A stretch of DNA of 64,000 nt from Calliphora vicina (lineage: Eukaryota; Arthropoda; Insecta; Diptera; Calliphoridae), in assembly GCF_958450345.1 (NCBI RefSeq), contig NC_088784.1, positions 41,478,278 through 41,542,277 of the forward strand. The letters are read 5' to 3'. The notes beneath the pieces were generated by a model. The model ran no database searches, had not been told where the DNA came from, and worked only from the letters and a program-made list of their open reading frames with translations. Positions 46,691 to 60,077 of the stretch are shown here, piece by piece. Every line of letters begins with the position of its first letter. The first letter of the stretch is position 1. Both the position numbers and the translations under genes were made by a program.

Positions 46691-48403
46691 AATAGGAATT
46701 TTATTTTTAAATTTTAATGGATAATTCTCTGTCGATGGATTTTTGTGAATGTTTTACTTTTCTGATCTATATATTGCATGTTTTGTTTTATGTGCATAAT
46801 TTACCTTTTATGTAGAGCATGAAAATCCCAGTCCTGGTTATTGCATACATACATGAATGTTTGCATTGCATATACATACATATGTGTTTGTGTATGTGGC
46901 AAGTATGTACAATACAATTTATTTTTATATTTATGTGTGTGAATAGAAATACAAGAAAAACACTACCAAAAATACATATTGTTTTTGCTGTTGTGGTAGG
47001 CAAAGCTGCAAAAAGAAAAAAAAAACGTACGAATAAAAGAATAAAAACAGAAACAGAAAACGGAAAACTCCCGCATTGATAGAAAAAGGCGCAGAATGAA
47101 AAAAAGTTTAAGCCAGACTCTATAGACTATTTAACACAGCGCATTGTAAAACTTACTGGCAGCAAAGTTTAATGCCATAAATTAAGTGAGTTTTTTGTTT
47201 CGCTCCAAACACACACTCATACTCAGTGTTTTTGTTGATGTTGGGTTCCTTTATTTTTTTTGGAAGTTACCACCAACCAAATAACGACAACAGCAGCAGT
47301 AAAAACAGTTTAGAATTTCCTCCTATTTTTATTTTTTGGGAACATTAATGCTTGTTGTTTGTTTTCTATTGTCTCTGTTGGCGTTTTTTTTTTAGCTAAA
47401 TTTTGACACCCACCTCCTTCCTGCTCCTCCTCCCCCTACAAATTGTTTTTATTTGGCCGTTGTAGTAGTTGTTGTTGTTGCCTATAACTTTTGTTAAAAA
47501 TGTTTGGCTTTAAGTATGTACAAATGGATGTGTGAGTATAAAATTGTTTTCAGTTTGAAAAATATTTGCCTAAATGATAATAAATTTTGTTTTTCTTGTT
47601 ATTGTCGATGCTCCAAAGTTATGAGTGTGAGATAAAATATACTTGAACAGCCAGGCTATATATAATACATACAGTGTTTTTTGAAAGCTTAAATATTTAC
47701 CCATATTAAATAACTTTTCAAAAGAATTTCCAAAGTATTTAGTTTTTGAAAATTTTATTAAAAGTCTATTCTTCACACGACTAAAACTGTTAAGTATTTT
47801 TAAACCTCAAAAAGTTTATTAAATACTTAAAAGTAAATAGCAGTATGGGATACCACTCTTGACTTTGGAAAAGAAAAATCTGCTCATTACGTTTTTTGTG
47901 TAAAAAGGATAATTCGTTTTTCTCTAATCAAAAATTTACAACTCCATGTTCCTAAGTTTTACACTAACCACAAAAGCATAATAGCAATATTCTCACGCTG
48001 ATTAAGTTATATTCCTAATACTTACTAAGTAGCATTTCGCAATTACAATAAGATTATGGCATTTAAAATTAGTTTTAGTTAAAATATTGAAATTATTCAT
48101 ATTTTACTATTAAATAATTGTGCCAATCTCAAAATTCCAAATATTGTTGAAATAATAACATAACTACTTAGAATCCCTGCAATTAACTAAGAGAGTTGTA
48201 ACAACTCAGACTCTTTTCTATGGCATCATCTGATAGAGATCTGTGATAAGATTTAAAGCGTTATGAATGGAAATGTGCATAACAGAGGGGCAGAATCAAA
48301 ATATTTTAGAAATAAATCTGGCATTTCTAAATTAAGCGATTGAGATGAAATTTAATATAGCAGAGGAGTATTCGAGTTTACTTTTTGACGACAGTCTACA
48401 CTA
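46691..48403. other. No gene seen
   Basis: AT-rich; CATA/TATG patches at 46835-46890 and a pyrimidine-rich tract CTCCTTCCTGCTCCTCCTCC at 47414-47433. Confidence 0.5.
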
Positions 48404-48520
48404 GGGTTGCTAAATGGCCCAATGTCTCGCTTGGAATTTGCAATTCACGCTTTTTTTGATTTTCCACATCTAATAACTACTAATTTCATATATAGTTTTA
48501 AAGAACAGTTGATTTTTAAT
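48404..48520 (-). repeat. Truncated copy of the 34505 hAT-like MITE
   Basis: TAGGGTTGCTAAATGGCCCA..TGTCTCGCTT..TTTTCCACATCTAATAAC matches the right end of 34505-34887 in reverse. The other end was not found. Confidence 0.65.
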
Positions 48521-48841
48521 TAAATATTTATTAAATTGAAAAAAATCATTTATGTTGAAAATCTATTAAAAAAAATTCAACAAAATAATTAAGTAGAACT
48601 GATTGTATGTATTTTCCGTGTGTAAATATTTATTCAGAAAAGAGTTCGTATTCTTAACCAGTTATTTTTCAATCTATGATAAATTCTAAAACAGTAATGA
48701 TCAATCGACTCTGAATAATTAAAAAATGTACCTCCTTCATTATGTCCATCTTCTGGGTGGTTGTCCGTAGTTAAAATACAGATCGTAGATTTAAACTTCC
48801 CTCATACAAAGTTTCTTTTTGCTTCGTAAACAAAGCGTCAT

Positions 48842-49310
48842 ATGAGGGAAATTTTGCTTTACTTCTTTAATTAGAAAAAAGAGCCGCTGAAGCACACCGA
48901 TTACTTAGCAAAGCTTATGGTGAATGCGTTCCATCGGTTTCAACGTAAGATAGATGGTTTGTTCTGTTCTGAAGTGGTTAATTTGACACGGGATACAAAT
49001 ATCGGCCAGGCTATCCAAAAAGGTTTGAAACCCAAGAATTGTAGACATTACTCAATGAAGATAGTTGTCAAACTCAACAAAGCTTGCGAAATCATTGGGA
49101 GCTACTCAATCAGCAATTTCAAAAGGTTTACAGGAAGAAGAATTCATCAAAAAGCTGTTAAATACGAATTGAAGCTGAGACACCTCGAAAGAAAATTTTT
49201 TATGTCTGAAATGTTGCAGAACCTGTTAAAAACTACTTAAAATAAAGTGGTCGGGAAGATTTGCTTCATCGGCTTTATAGTTCAAAATATTTGTTTCTAT
49301 CGAATCAGAA
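48842..49310 (+). pseudogene. Decayed mariner-type transposase (N-terminal DNA-binding half)
   Basis: The reading frame starts HMREILLYFFN, meets a stop, then continues KKRAAEAHRLLSKAYGE and PSVST, the typical start of a mariner paired-type DNA-binding domain. A frameshift near 48946 moves to another frame, in which a 107-codon open stretch (48917..49240) ends with YELKLRHLERKFFMSEML, matching the linker YELKPRDVERRF..SEMLL of mariners. A further frame then gives a weak REDLLHRL, like the RKGFLHRIVTGDE motif that carries the first catalytic Asp, but the Asp itself is lost. No TIRs were recognised. It is unrelated in sequence to the intact DD37E copy. It cannot encode a working transposase. 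Confidence 0.8.
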
Positions 49311-49329
49311 CTTTACTTTGGAACAGATT

Positions 49330-50185
49330 ACTATTTATTCTTAAGACATTTGAAAATAACTATTTACTTTGAATGTTCTGATACCCATTTACATTTGGGT
49401 TCAGTTGTTCTCTGTACTTATAATGGTTACAAAATAACTCAAGTAAAGTTTTGAGAACCTCTATTTGGTTTTTTTCAAATAGGGGTTCCATTGTATTAAT
49501 TTTTGCTGCAGAATAGACTGGTGAAATCAGATTTGCAATATATTTTTGCTCTACAGAAAATTGAGCTCAAAATCCTCATCATTTGCACTCCTGGTGGTTC
49601 AACGCACCCACCAGGAGTGCAAATTTTCCAAAAAAATACCGTCCTTATTTTTATTTACTCAAAAACCTTCAAAAATATGATGATACCCGAAAAACAAATG
49701 AAGTGTTCTGTTCACCAAACGAACTCTAATAGTTATCCAGATATTCGATAATAAATATGTACTGAAAAGGAAAATTTAAAATAAAAAAGAATGTAAAATG
49801 TAAAATAAATTTGACTTTCTTTCTCCCCTCCAAATGGTTGACCTGGATCCCTGCCTGTGCCATAACCACTGTTCCAATCCAGACAATTTTTAGCCAAACT
49901 CTGTATACTGATAAGAAATTGATTCATACAAAGTTAAATATTTTACAATTATAGTTCTCAAAATATTCGAAATTATCTAATTACTTTCTGTGGTGTGTGC
50001 CACGCCCACTAATCCATCACCAATCCCGACCATTTTTAGCCAAACTATGTAAAATGAAAAGAGAGCTATTCGAATAAAGTTTAAAGAATCTTGCAATTAT
50101 AGTTCTCAACGTATTTAACGTATTTTTGATTAAACATCTTGCAGTAATAAGAAATTGATTCGTATAAAGTTTGAATGATGTTTGT
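49330..50185 (+). repeat. Second copy of the TATGGGAGGTGCCACGCCC family
   Basis: ATTTGAAAATAACTATTTAC at 49347, then GTGTGCCACGCCCACTAATC at 49994 and both unit types (GATAAGAAATTGATTCATAC; AAATGAAAAGAGAGCTATTC). Unrelated sequence lies between. Confidence 0.65.
49581..49624. repeat. Perfect hairpin, 17-bp stem and 10-nt loop
   Basis: ATTTGCACTCCTGGTGG (49581-49597) is followed by TTCAACGCAC and the exact reverse complement (49608-49624). It is GC-richer than its surroundings and lies near a copy of the CCACGCCC repeat family. Confidence 0.85.
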
Positions 50186-51739
50186 TATTTAGTATATCAT
50201 ATTGTTTCGATTATTTTTTGTTTGCATGTATTAAACATAAACAATTTTCGAACTACAAACAAGAAAAAAAAAACAATAAATACTGCTCGAAATTCCATTA
50301 TTAAGTGTTTAAAGTCTGCAACATAAAACCACTGTAAATTATGAAACAGTTTTTTTGTGATTTTCTTCCCAAGAAAACCAAAAATATCTTATCAGATCCA
50401 CAAAGCAAAAAACACGAACCCACATCCTAAAAATTAAAAAAATATACAGCTCTCTATATATTAAAGAAAAATATCTTTGAAGCAACAAACAGCAAGGGGA
50501 GAAGGCAACATTTCATATTTAAAATAAAATAAATTCAATGTTGGCGCATAAGAAAACGAATCGAATTTTGGAGTCCTTGTCAAATGTTCTTATCAAGCAT
50601 TTACTTAAGTTTGATTTCTTTTTCTTTCATTATTTTCTACTTTACTCCTCCAAAAACTTATGTATGTATGAATGATTGCAGGGAACGTGTGTAAGGAATT
50701 TTGTTGGTGTGTCGTTGCAATAAAAGTGTCAAAACTTAAAAACGGTTCTATGTATGTTCCTTTCACATACTTCAAGAGCAGTACGAGGAGAAAGGAATGT
50801 GTTAGTGCGTGTGCCTTTGTTTGCCTTGCCTGGCAATATATGAATATATGTGTTATATATGTATATGCAACTTGGCAGCTTAAGAAGGATGTTTGTAGGG
50901 GAATGCGATTGTAAGTGTTTTGTTTCTTAAGAAGTCAGACATAAAAATGCAATTGAAATTTCAAAGAACTTTTGCGTTTGTTTGTTTTTTTTTATATTTT
51001 ATTTATTCCGTTCGCCTTCCTTACGCACACTCTCCCTCCTTTGGTACGTTCTTTAACTTGTAAGTAATTTTATTAAACTGACATAAATTTTGTTTCTTTA
51101 AACCTGAAAAACAATAGAGAATATACTATAAAGCAAAACTTACCTACTTACAAAATTATGCCTAGTTGAAAAAAAAGTACAAAAAAAAATCCAGTCGCTG
51201 TGATAAATTTAATTTAAGGGGAGGTGTTTTATTACCAAAAATGTTTATGTACGTAGGCTTGCGTATGTGTTTAAATCCAATCCTCTTTTATAGAATTGTA
51301 GCTTTTCGTTACTTTCCCCCCTTCTGTTTGGGTATGCTTGTTAAGCGTGAAATTTGTTAAAAATTTGCCATATCAGCATCTTGAAAATTTTAGCTTTCTT
51401 TGCTATTTTTGATTGTTTTCAAAATATCAACCAGCTACTAATACAACATCGATATCTACAGCAACAATAACAACAAAAGCAACAACAATAACAAAATATA
51501 ACCCCACCATCATCACTCCACCATAGTGCCACTAAAGTCAAAATCTATTGAAAGGTTCATTGGTCTATATTTTCTAGGCTTTTTATTATTTTCCTTCATT
51601 TTTCTATACCTTACATACGAGGTTGGTTCAGAAAGAGCTGTATTTTGGTTAAACACATTTTACGTCAATTCACATTAACAAAATACAAAGCAGGCATCTG
51701 ATTAAGTTACGTGTTTATTTTAAAAGAAAACTAATTTCT
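50186..51739. other. No gene seen
   Basis: AT-rich; a CAA-type tract at 51460-51500 (AACAATAACAACAAAAGCAA). Confidence 0.5.
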
Positions 51740-51890
51740 GATGGTCATTACAAATCAGTGGCTTTTAGGTGCATACGTTCAAAGGCTGCTACTACTTTAC
51801 ATCGAATTTTGTAGCTGCTGCATTGACGCAGAAGAAAGGGAGACAACTGGACATCTTATTTATCGGCCTTTGGGTTACACAGTGGTCCCG
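51740..51890 (+). pseudogene. Possible LINE (RNase H-like tail) remnant
   Basis: One frame near 51808-51870 reads SCCIDAEERETTGHLIYRPL, resembling the C(R)xCxEEExETxEHLLxxCPAL zinc-knuckle-like tail of Jockey/I-type polyproteins. The sequence is short and bounded by unrelated DNA. The neighbouring ACGAGGTTGGTTCAGAAAG (51618) could instead be a mariner-type end. Confidence 0.3.
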
Positions 51891-52786
51891 ATAGAAAAAT
51901 GGTAATAAATCTGTATCATGTAGGACATAATCTTTCAGAAAATTTGTTTTATTACGACTCTGTTACAAAATAAGGTCTGCAAAATTTTGCAGATTTCATA
52001 AGTCCACTTTTTTTAGAAATTGAGATTTTAATGCAGTATTGTACAATAAGTAAAAATACATTGATTACAAAGAAAATAATTGCAGTTATCTCGTTTTTTG
52101 TTGTTGTTTAGTAGTGATGAGCAAAAGCGCTTAGTCAAATTTATCACAAGAAAAAGCTATAAGTCCCTATAAAAAGTACAGTTTATTGAATTGAAAAATG
52201 TTTACGCAAAAAAAAAGTTGGATTGTTTTTTGTCTCTCCTATAAAATTTTAAAATTTACTTCATCAAAATTATTAGCTTTGTTCGAATACGTTTCTGGTA
52301 GAAGTAGTAAATTAAGAAATAGAAAAATTAAACATATATATTCTCAAAAATATAAAAATTAAACGATTCATTATTTGGAAAAATTATAAACAAATTGTTT
52401 TAAATTTTGATAAAAAATCAAAACATAATTAGTGGATTCACAAGGTCATGTTGTCATGTCATATTGTCAAAATGTTCTAAGATTTCACGACTCGGCGGAT
52501 CGGCTTATCCGACTCATAGGCGCTCGTCTCAGGTCTATGCGCAATAAACACAGAAATTTTGTTTGAAATACAATAACAACATTTTTAAACCATTGTGAAA
52601 TATTATAACATTATGACATATTATGTACCTTATGAATCCACTAAACATTTTTTAATGAACTATTTTTTATTAGGAAAATAGTTTCAAGTAAAAAATAGTA
52701 AAAGATAAAAATATTTTCTCTTGAAATACCTGGTAGATTTTGCAAATACAAATTCCATTCACAAAACAATTCTATGCTTGCATTTT
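51891..52786. other. No gene seen
   Basis: AT-rich sequence with no supported feature. Confidence 0.5.
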
Positions 52787-52790
52787 TTAA

Positions 52791-53679
52791 CCCTTTAGGG
52801 ACTACTGGGATAATACATCCCAGTAATTCTGAAATGCTATTTCTTATCTCTAAATAACACCTAAACCATGTTTAAGAGTTCATTATAATATTTGAATAAA
52901 AACATAACGGTACAGTCAGCGTTATTATGCAGGTTAAAAATGAATTTCACAACATTGTTGAAATTTGAACAGTTTGGAAGTCGGCCGCATATTATTATTG
53001 TGAAAATATAGAGGCAAATAAATCTCTAACTTCTAAACGATTAGTCCAATTTGAGTGAAATAACAGGGGCGCTGCCAGGGGTTCCCAAAGTAGGTCACTT
53101 TAGGATAACCTTGTTTGGATTCCGATTTAAAAAAATTACAAATAAAACATCTCCTAGTCAAGCACTATAAAAAACCTTACTTATCTATCAATTATCTCTT
53201 ATAGCTAAGGAGATATTCGTATTTGAAAATTAAATTTTCAAAATTTTTACACACCTTGCTCCAGTTTTTTGATATCAGACGGTCCAAATATTTCCCGAAT
53301 TTGTCGATTTTTATTTTCTTAGTATCAAAAAATGTACAAAGATGATATGCTGAGACTGCAACAACGCTTTGTGTTACAAGTGTTTTGGACCATTCCGCAA
53401 ATTAAAACCCTAATTACATTTATAAAATGCAATAAATAGGCAAATAAATGTGTACTTTCATCTAAATTTAATAATATTCTGATGTTTTATAAATTTCGAA
53501 TCATCCATCAAGAACACTGATTGGGATTATATGTCCCACGAAAAGTGATTATTGGGACTATATGTCCCAGGATAAAAGGACGATGCAGAACATAATATTT
53601 TTTCCTCTTCTTTTAGAGTATGCAAAAATTTTTACCATATATATTTTGGTTCTCAAAATAAAACTCCGTCCCGAAAGGG
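52791..53679. mobile_element. piggyBac-like non-autonomous element, 889 bp
   Basis: TTAA stands at both flanks (52787-52790, 53680-53683), with ends CCCTTTAGGGAC and inverted CCCTTTCGGGAC. Subterminal motifs such as ATTGGGACTATATGTCCCA occur near 53520-53575 and GGGATAATACATCCC near the left end. TTAA plus CCC ends are the piggyBac signature. No transposase is recognised. Confidence 0.8.
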
Positions 53680-53683
53680 TTAA

Positions 53684-55747
53684 AGATATTTTGAATGTTT
53701 CATGACACGATTATTTGATCAATCTAGGGAGACAAAAATCTAATAGTGTAAATGAAGAACAACAAATTAATAAACAAGTGGATTATGATATTTATTTTAA
53801 AAATATAAAAAGTGGGATATTCGAAGTAGCGGCCACGCCCATTTTTTATGAAACCTAAACTCATTATAACATTAAGAAACATTTTACAAACCATTGTAAA
53901 ATTTTTATAATACAAACGAATTGAAATATATTTCTTTGATATTGAAAGATCTTTTCAGATGCCTCTCATATTTATTTATGTGTGTAAAAATTTATGTATG
54001 GACGTGTGTATGAGTCCATATGAGTTACCAACATAAGTAAACACTTGATGAGTGTTTTTTTTTAACATTTTCATAGAAATACTCTCGGTTCGTGAGTATG
54101 TGTGGGTCTCTGAGTGTTATCATTGTAAATGCTTCTGTTAAAGTCCTACACACATACATATTTACATACTAAAACACACACACACATCCACTTTCTTTAT
54201 CACCTCTTGCTCATTCATTTGAATTTCCATTAAACATGCCCTTCGTTTTATGTTATTCTTTATGCACGAATTTTGGAGCAAATCGGTCAAAGGAATCAAA
54301 AGGAAGAATATTAGTTGGAATGTACTTGTTATTATTTACAAACATTTTACGATTTAAAATACCTGGTTATTCGCTAAAAATATGAAATTATGTACTAAAC
54401 TGTTCTGTTATATTTAATTGCTAATGAACAAAATCTGACTTATACTTGAGAAATTTACTTTAAGGACTGGCCTAATGTACACGCATACATGTGAAAATTT
54501 GCTAAATTGTACCCATACATATTTATACTTTTGTATATATGAATGGAATTCTTAAGTAGTTTGTGGTCGCATTGACCTACATCTGTATCCAATATTTGAG
54601 GGGTGTCTAAATTCTACTAATTCATACATACAGCCTTTTGAAGAATAATTTTTGTTTCTGTAGCCACAAACTTTCTTTCAGTTCATGTTTTTCTCTATTT
54701 TTTTCTGCTTCTTTTTTTTCTCTAAAGTCATCTCTAAATATTATTATACCATAAACACACATCCTTACGTACATATGTTTGTATATATATGTAAGGATAT
54801 CAATATATAGACTTGTATCTGTATGTATATATTTAAACAAATATGTTGTATATAATATATACAAAATTTCTGGTAAATGGCAAACAAAAAATAAAGAAAT
54901 ATTTTAACAATCGCTTTTGATTTGCTTGCAAAACTTGAAAAAAAAAATAAACGGAACTTTTTCTCTTTGTCGAAACCACAATCAAGAAATGGGGAGTGGG
55001 TAAAGAAGAATAACTTATTTGTAAATCTGTTTTTTTCCAAAACAATATTAAACAAATTCCTTTAAAAAAATAAGTATAATAAATGTGTGTACATGTGTTG
55101 GTTTGTGTGCGTATGTATGTGTGTGCATAAAAGAGAAATGAATAAATAAAATATTTTTCATAGCCTGTGGCCTACAAAGTCATTGTAATCATATTATGAT
55201 TAAGACTTTAATATTTCACATTATACCAATGAGATTACAATTTCAGCATTTCGAACATTGACCCCTCCCCTACCCTCCAACATATGAAGCTAATTTTTGT
55301 GTTCACTACATACATTTTTTTTATCGATCGGGCATGAATTTCAAAAATGATTTTCCTTTTTTGTTCTACGTATTTTTCAATTATTTAAGTAATTGGGGTA
55401 ATTTGTGAACACCTTCTCCTTGAGAAGTAAATAATAAAATATAAACTTGTAAATTAGTTTGTCATTGTGTGGGTTAAAACATCCATTATTAATACTTATG
55501 AGATAATCAGTAAAGCTAGAGAGAGAGCTTTACAAACATTTAACTTAACTAAATTGGTGTATTTTTGAGTTCGTATATTGAAGGTATTTGTTGCCTTAGC
55601 TTAAGATGCGATTAAATTACAGTTGCGCGTAGCAGTAATGATTATATTGTGTAATTTATTACTGTTAATTTATGGTAAGCATGTTTATGCTTTCAGTTAA
55701 AGTTTTAAGAATCCCGTAATTTTATTTTACCATATATTCAGAAGCCA
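53684..55747. other. No gene seen
   Basis: AT-rich; CACACATACATATTTACATA near 54150 and TG repeats at 55085-55130. A GCGGCCACGCCCA motif at 53830 recalls the CCACGCCC repeat family. Confidence 0.5.
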
Positions 55748-56040
55748 CCGCACTGTTCCGATAAGAAATTGATTCATACAAAATTTAAATATTTTACAAT
55801 TATATTTGTCTAGATATTGGAAATAATCCAACTACTTTCTATGGGCGGTGTCACGCCCACTAATTCACAATTTTACAGCAGTCAATCCACCGAAGTTTTG
55901 CGGCTTTCACAATTAAAGTACACCAGATATTCCATAATAACTATTTAATTTGTATGGGAAGTGCCACACCCACTTGAAGTTTTAAAAAAAGTAGGCTATT
56001 GTTCTTTCCAGATATGAAAAGAGCATCAGTATAATGGTTT
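55748..56040 (+). repeat. Third copy of the TATGGGAGGTGCCACGCCC family
   Basis: GATAAGAAATTGATTCATAC, then GGGCGGTGTCACGCCCACTA and GGGAAGTGCCACACCCACTT. Confidence 0.65.
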
Positions 56041-56149
56041 AGCCTCCTATAAGGTACAAATAAACAGACATCCTTTCCCTTCTGATCCTATAAACATTGG
56101 GGCACATGGTAAAATAATATTGTGCCACTAATTACTAAAAAATTTTGAA

Positions 56150-56485
56150 AATAACTGATAACGTAAATGGTTTATTCAGCCTTTTTTTATGCAGACCTCT
56201 CCCAAATTACATATTTTTGGAAAGCTTTCAAAAATATGTAATTTGTACTTAACATTAATTTTCTATTTACTGCCAACACTCCATCCAACCGAGGTAGTGG
56301 AAAATCCATGAAAATAATACTGTTAAGAATTATGTCAAAACTCAACTCAACATCTTTATGTTTCTTTAAATAATTCCTAAATGCATATTTTTTATATTTT
56401 AAGAGCATATTTTTCGTTTTTAAGTGCATATTCTATGCGCATAAAACCCTTTTTTTAATGCATATTTTTGGTTGCCCTGGTTATA
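56150..56485 (-). repeat. Relative of the GCATATTTT-rich family
   Basis: On the minus strand it starts GGTTATAACCAGGGCAACCA, then AAATATGCATT and several ATGC/AAAAATATGC words, like 63021-63070. The minus-strand frame here is repeat translation. Confidence 0.5.
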
Positions 56486-57189
56486 ACCTAAAAAGATAGT
56501 TTAAAAGTGCTAAAAATTAATATCATCTTACACTTAATTTTCGTATGCCTGGGTGTATGTATTTTTATATATTTTTTCGACCCCCAATTCTAATGACGTA
56601 TTAATATTCCATTTTCCTTACAGCCAAATAATAAGCACGAGCTTAATCGGCCTATTAGCAATACTGGCCACATTTTCCTTATTTTTTTTATTATTGTTTC
56701 AATACCCATTTCCATTACCGTTGTTATTGTTTTCTTCTCTATAATAGGTATATAGTTTTTACTATCTCCAATGGCAGCTTTAGCAGAGAAGCATTAACAT
56801 CTTTTGGCATCACATTGCATTTGATCAGTATTACTCGTACCCAATCATGGCATTCATCTATACAATTCATACGTGTTTCGAATATTTATTCAATTTCTTT
56901 TCTTTATTTTGCCACCATTTAAACTCACGGCTGAAATTCTTTCTAATGATTGGGATTGCGATTGGGAGCCAATGTTTTTCTTCTATTTTTTCCTTTTTTC
57001 ATTGAAGTGTGTTTTTAGCTTTTTTTTCCAATCATTCCAATCCATACACTATTTATAAGAATGTGTGTGTGTGAGGAGCGTGTGTGTGTCTTAGATTTTA
57101 TAGCCCAGCTGTTAAGCAAGTAGTCAATGTATCACTAATGTGTAATCGCTTGGCTAACTCCAATTTATGTATTTTTTGTCCCTGGTAAT
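56486..57189. other. No gene seen
   Basis: Pyrimidine-rich on the plus strand (56680-57050), with TG repeats at 57061-57092. Confidence 0.5.
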
Positions 57190-57540
57190 CTTGCGTGAAG
57201 TCAATTGTCACTTAAGTGTCTTTAAGTAACCTAGAGTGTAGTCACTTTAAACGTTTATTTTGTACTGTACTTAAAAAAGTAAAAAAATATATTGGAAGCA
57301 ATCAATTGGAGAGTTTTCAATGGAAGGTTTGTTTACAAGCAATCGGTTATTAGACTTTCTATCAGATAAAATAACTAGTTAAGTAGCTGATCAATTAACC
57401 AATTAGGTAGCTAGTACAGTAACTGACTCTATGTAACAGACTGCCTCATTGTATTACAAAATAACCTTTCACGTAGTTAGTTATGTAGCTGATAGGTAAA
57501 ATCACTAATTCGGGACAGTCTCCTAGAACAGCTGGGAGCT
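57190..57540 (-). repeat. Inverted relative of 40083-40640
   Basis: GTCACTTTAAACGTTTATTT, TTACAAGCAATCGGTTATTA and GACAGTCTCCTAGAACAGCT are reverse matches to 40300, 40240 and 40090. Confidence 0.8.
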
Positions 57541-58094
57541 TAAATAAAATCAGAATTAATGTATATGTGAGTGAGTGTAGAGTGTCAGACTTAATGTGTG
57601 TTAATATCGTTTGGTATTAATCTATGACTACCAACTTGTTGTACATTATTTGCACTGATTTCCGTTTGGAGCGATTGTGATTACAGTGATTTGCTTTAAT
57701 ATGACATGGAATGATTAAAAGCTTTAATATCATTTAGTTTTGTGTGGTATTTTTCTTTCCAATTTGTTGCAACTGTCGCCTCTTATTAAAAATACCGTTA
57801 ACTCTTTTTGCTTACTGTTTTTTTATATTTTATACACTAATATAATTGAATTTAATTAGAGAGTTTGTATTAATACAGAATGATATTTAGAGTTAGAAAC
57901 AATTGCAATGAAATTGGGTTAAGTGATGATTATGCGCTATTTCAGAGTTAAGCAGAATTAGTGTCTCAACGATTATCTATTTGGTATCTGTAATTAATAT
58001 CTATGCCTACATGTATGTATTCCAATTAATTTTAATTATATAGTAAAATATATTCAAATAAACTAGTAGGAATTTCTTGCAAAAATCATATACC
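57541..58094. other. No gene seen
   Basis: AT-rich sequence with no supported feature. Confidence 0.5.
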
Positions 58095-58434
58095 ATATGG
58101 GCAATTCCACGAGTATGACAACAACGAATGAAAAAACAATAACACTTGAAACTTTTTTCAAGATGATTTGAATAGGAGAAAACTCTAAAATGTATATATT
58201 TCTACATGTACCTTAAAATTACTCCCGTTTTATGTCACGTACGATATACCTTTATTTCGCTCCTTATTTTGGGCAACAATCTTTCGAAAGAACTTATTAT
58301 TTTTTTTAACTATAGTACCCTCTAAATGTTACATAAAGACCAAATTATTTTTCAGATACTCTTATTTTTGCAAAATCTATTCCACTCTATAGGCTTACAA
58401 ATGTCACGTACGATGACATGGAATTGCCCATATA
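58095..58434 (+). mobile_element. GGGCAATTCCA-family MITE, complete 340-bp copy
   Basis: Ends are ATATGGGCAATTCCACGAGT and, inverted, ATATGGGCAATTCCATGTCA, followed by subterminal GTACGTGACATTTG on the right. No transposase is present. This copy defines both ends of the family. Confidence 0.88.
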
Positions 58435-60077
58435 TTACTATAAAATTAAAAATAATAAGTTAGGCAAGGCTTTAAGCAAATACATGAAAATATTTGAAAG
58501 CAGTTCACTAGTTACCTTTGAGTTAAGTTACTATGGCATAATACATTCAAATATTTTAATTCGCTTACAGAACTACAAATTAAACAAAGTTAAATCCCTC
58601 TAACAAAATTGGTTCTAAAGGTTTTTGGTCATTATTCAAATGATTTATAAAATGCGGCGTTTAAACTCTTTTAATACCTTGTCAAAACAAATACAACAAT
58701 TTAAATGTCCACAATGATAGCGAAAGAACAAACTCCACAAATACCCCTAGATTAAGTTGAGGACGACAAAACTTTTGTCTCCCATCATTTTCATTCGTCA
58801 TTATTGTTGGAGTCAGTCAAGTCAGCATCATCATCATCAGTATCAGCATCTCCTTTGGCAACCCGTTTGTAGTAATAATGTACCATGAAATCTATGTAAA
58901 TTTTCACTACTTACAACACAAATGTAAACAATAATTTGTATTTGAATTTAAATCCTACGATACGTTTGTTTTGCTTTTTATGTTTTTTTTTTCTTTTTTT
59001 TGTTGGCAAAAGTATTGCTACAAAAAATAATAGTCAAATAAAGCCAACAAAATAAATATTTACGGCGATAAAATTCAACGAATTTTTGTATGAATTTAAA
59101 ATTGTGTGCTGAAGAAAAACGAAAGGATGGTTAAATGAAATGTTGTACTCGTACATACATTCATATATCCCAACAACTGTTGTCACGTGACCCTTTTCAT
59201 ATCCTCTCCAACACACACACTTTCACAGTAAATGTATGTTTGTGTGTGTTTGTGTGCGTATATTGAAATTCTTGAAAGTATGACAAAAAGCTGTGTATTT
59301 TACAAGTTGTCATATGCTAATAAAATACATATTTGAAAATGGCATAAAACAACACGTTATTTTGGGCTTTATACTCTATGAATACCAATGATGGCTGTAA
59401 CGAAAACAAACAAAAAATCGAAAATGACACGAAAATACATAAATAAAATACATACAATAAAATGATAAGTGTTCGAAAAGGGACTGTTTGTTATTAACAA
59501 AATTTTATTTTATTTTTTAAAGAAATGAAAATGAATCCCCTGAAAAAGAGTTTTTAGCACCGAGAACAAATTTAAATATTTATAAAAGGCTTACTATATT
59601 TTCAAAAGAATTATGAACAAAAATTCTAGAATCTATGTATAATTTTGACAAGGAAGCTTATAAATGAATGTAAAATCAAAATGGTAAATTTTTTGGCAAT
59701 AACTAGTAGTATAATTTAATAATTTCATTATTACTATTATATTGGTTGCCATATATCAATTTTGTTTATATTTAAGCCTCTTATATTTATGGATGTCAAA
59801 AACGAACATAAATTTCTGCAGCATTTGTATTTGATATGGGCACAAATATCTTTATTTTTTTTTGGTCTAAGGTGACATGTGTGTGTTTTTAAATTCCTAA
59901 AAATTTTACACATGTGCTAAATGATGTGTAGTTGTTTTTATTTATTACAAATATTTATTGATTCATTTATTTACACTGCAAATCACTTCAATAAGGAATT
60001 TTTCTCAGTTTTCACGAATATAAAATTTTAACAGGGTATCAAGGCATTACACATATTTGCGCTAATAAAGCCTATAG
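58435..60077. other. No gene seen
   Basis: CAT/CAG-type tract at 58825-58853 (AGCATCATCATCATCAGTAT) and TG repeats at 59233-59260. Confidence 0.5.

Noticed and set aside
51618..51640. Mariner-like terminus ACGAGGTTGGTTCAGAAAG
   Set aside because: No matching inverted end or TA duplication found nearby, so not listed as an element.
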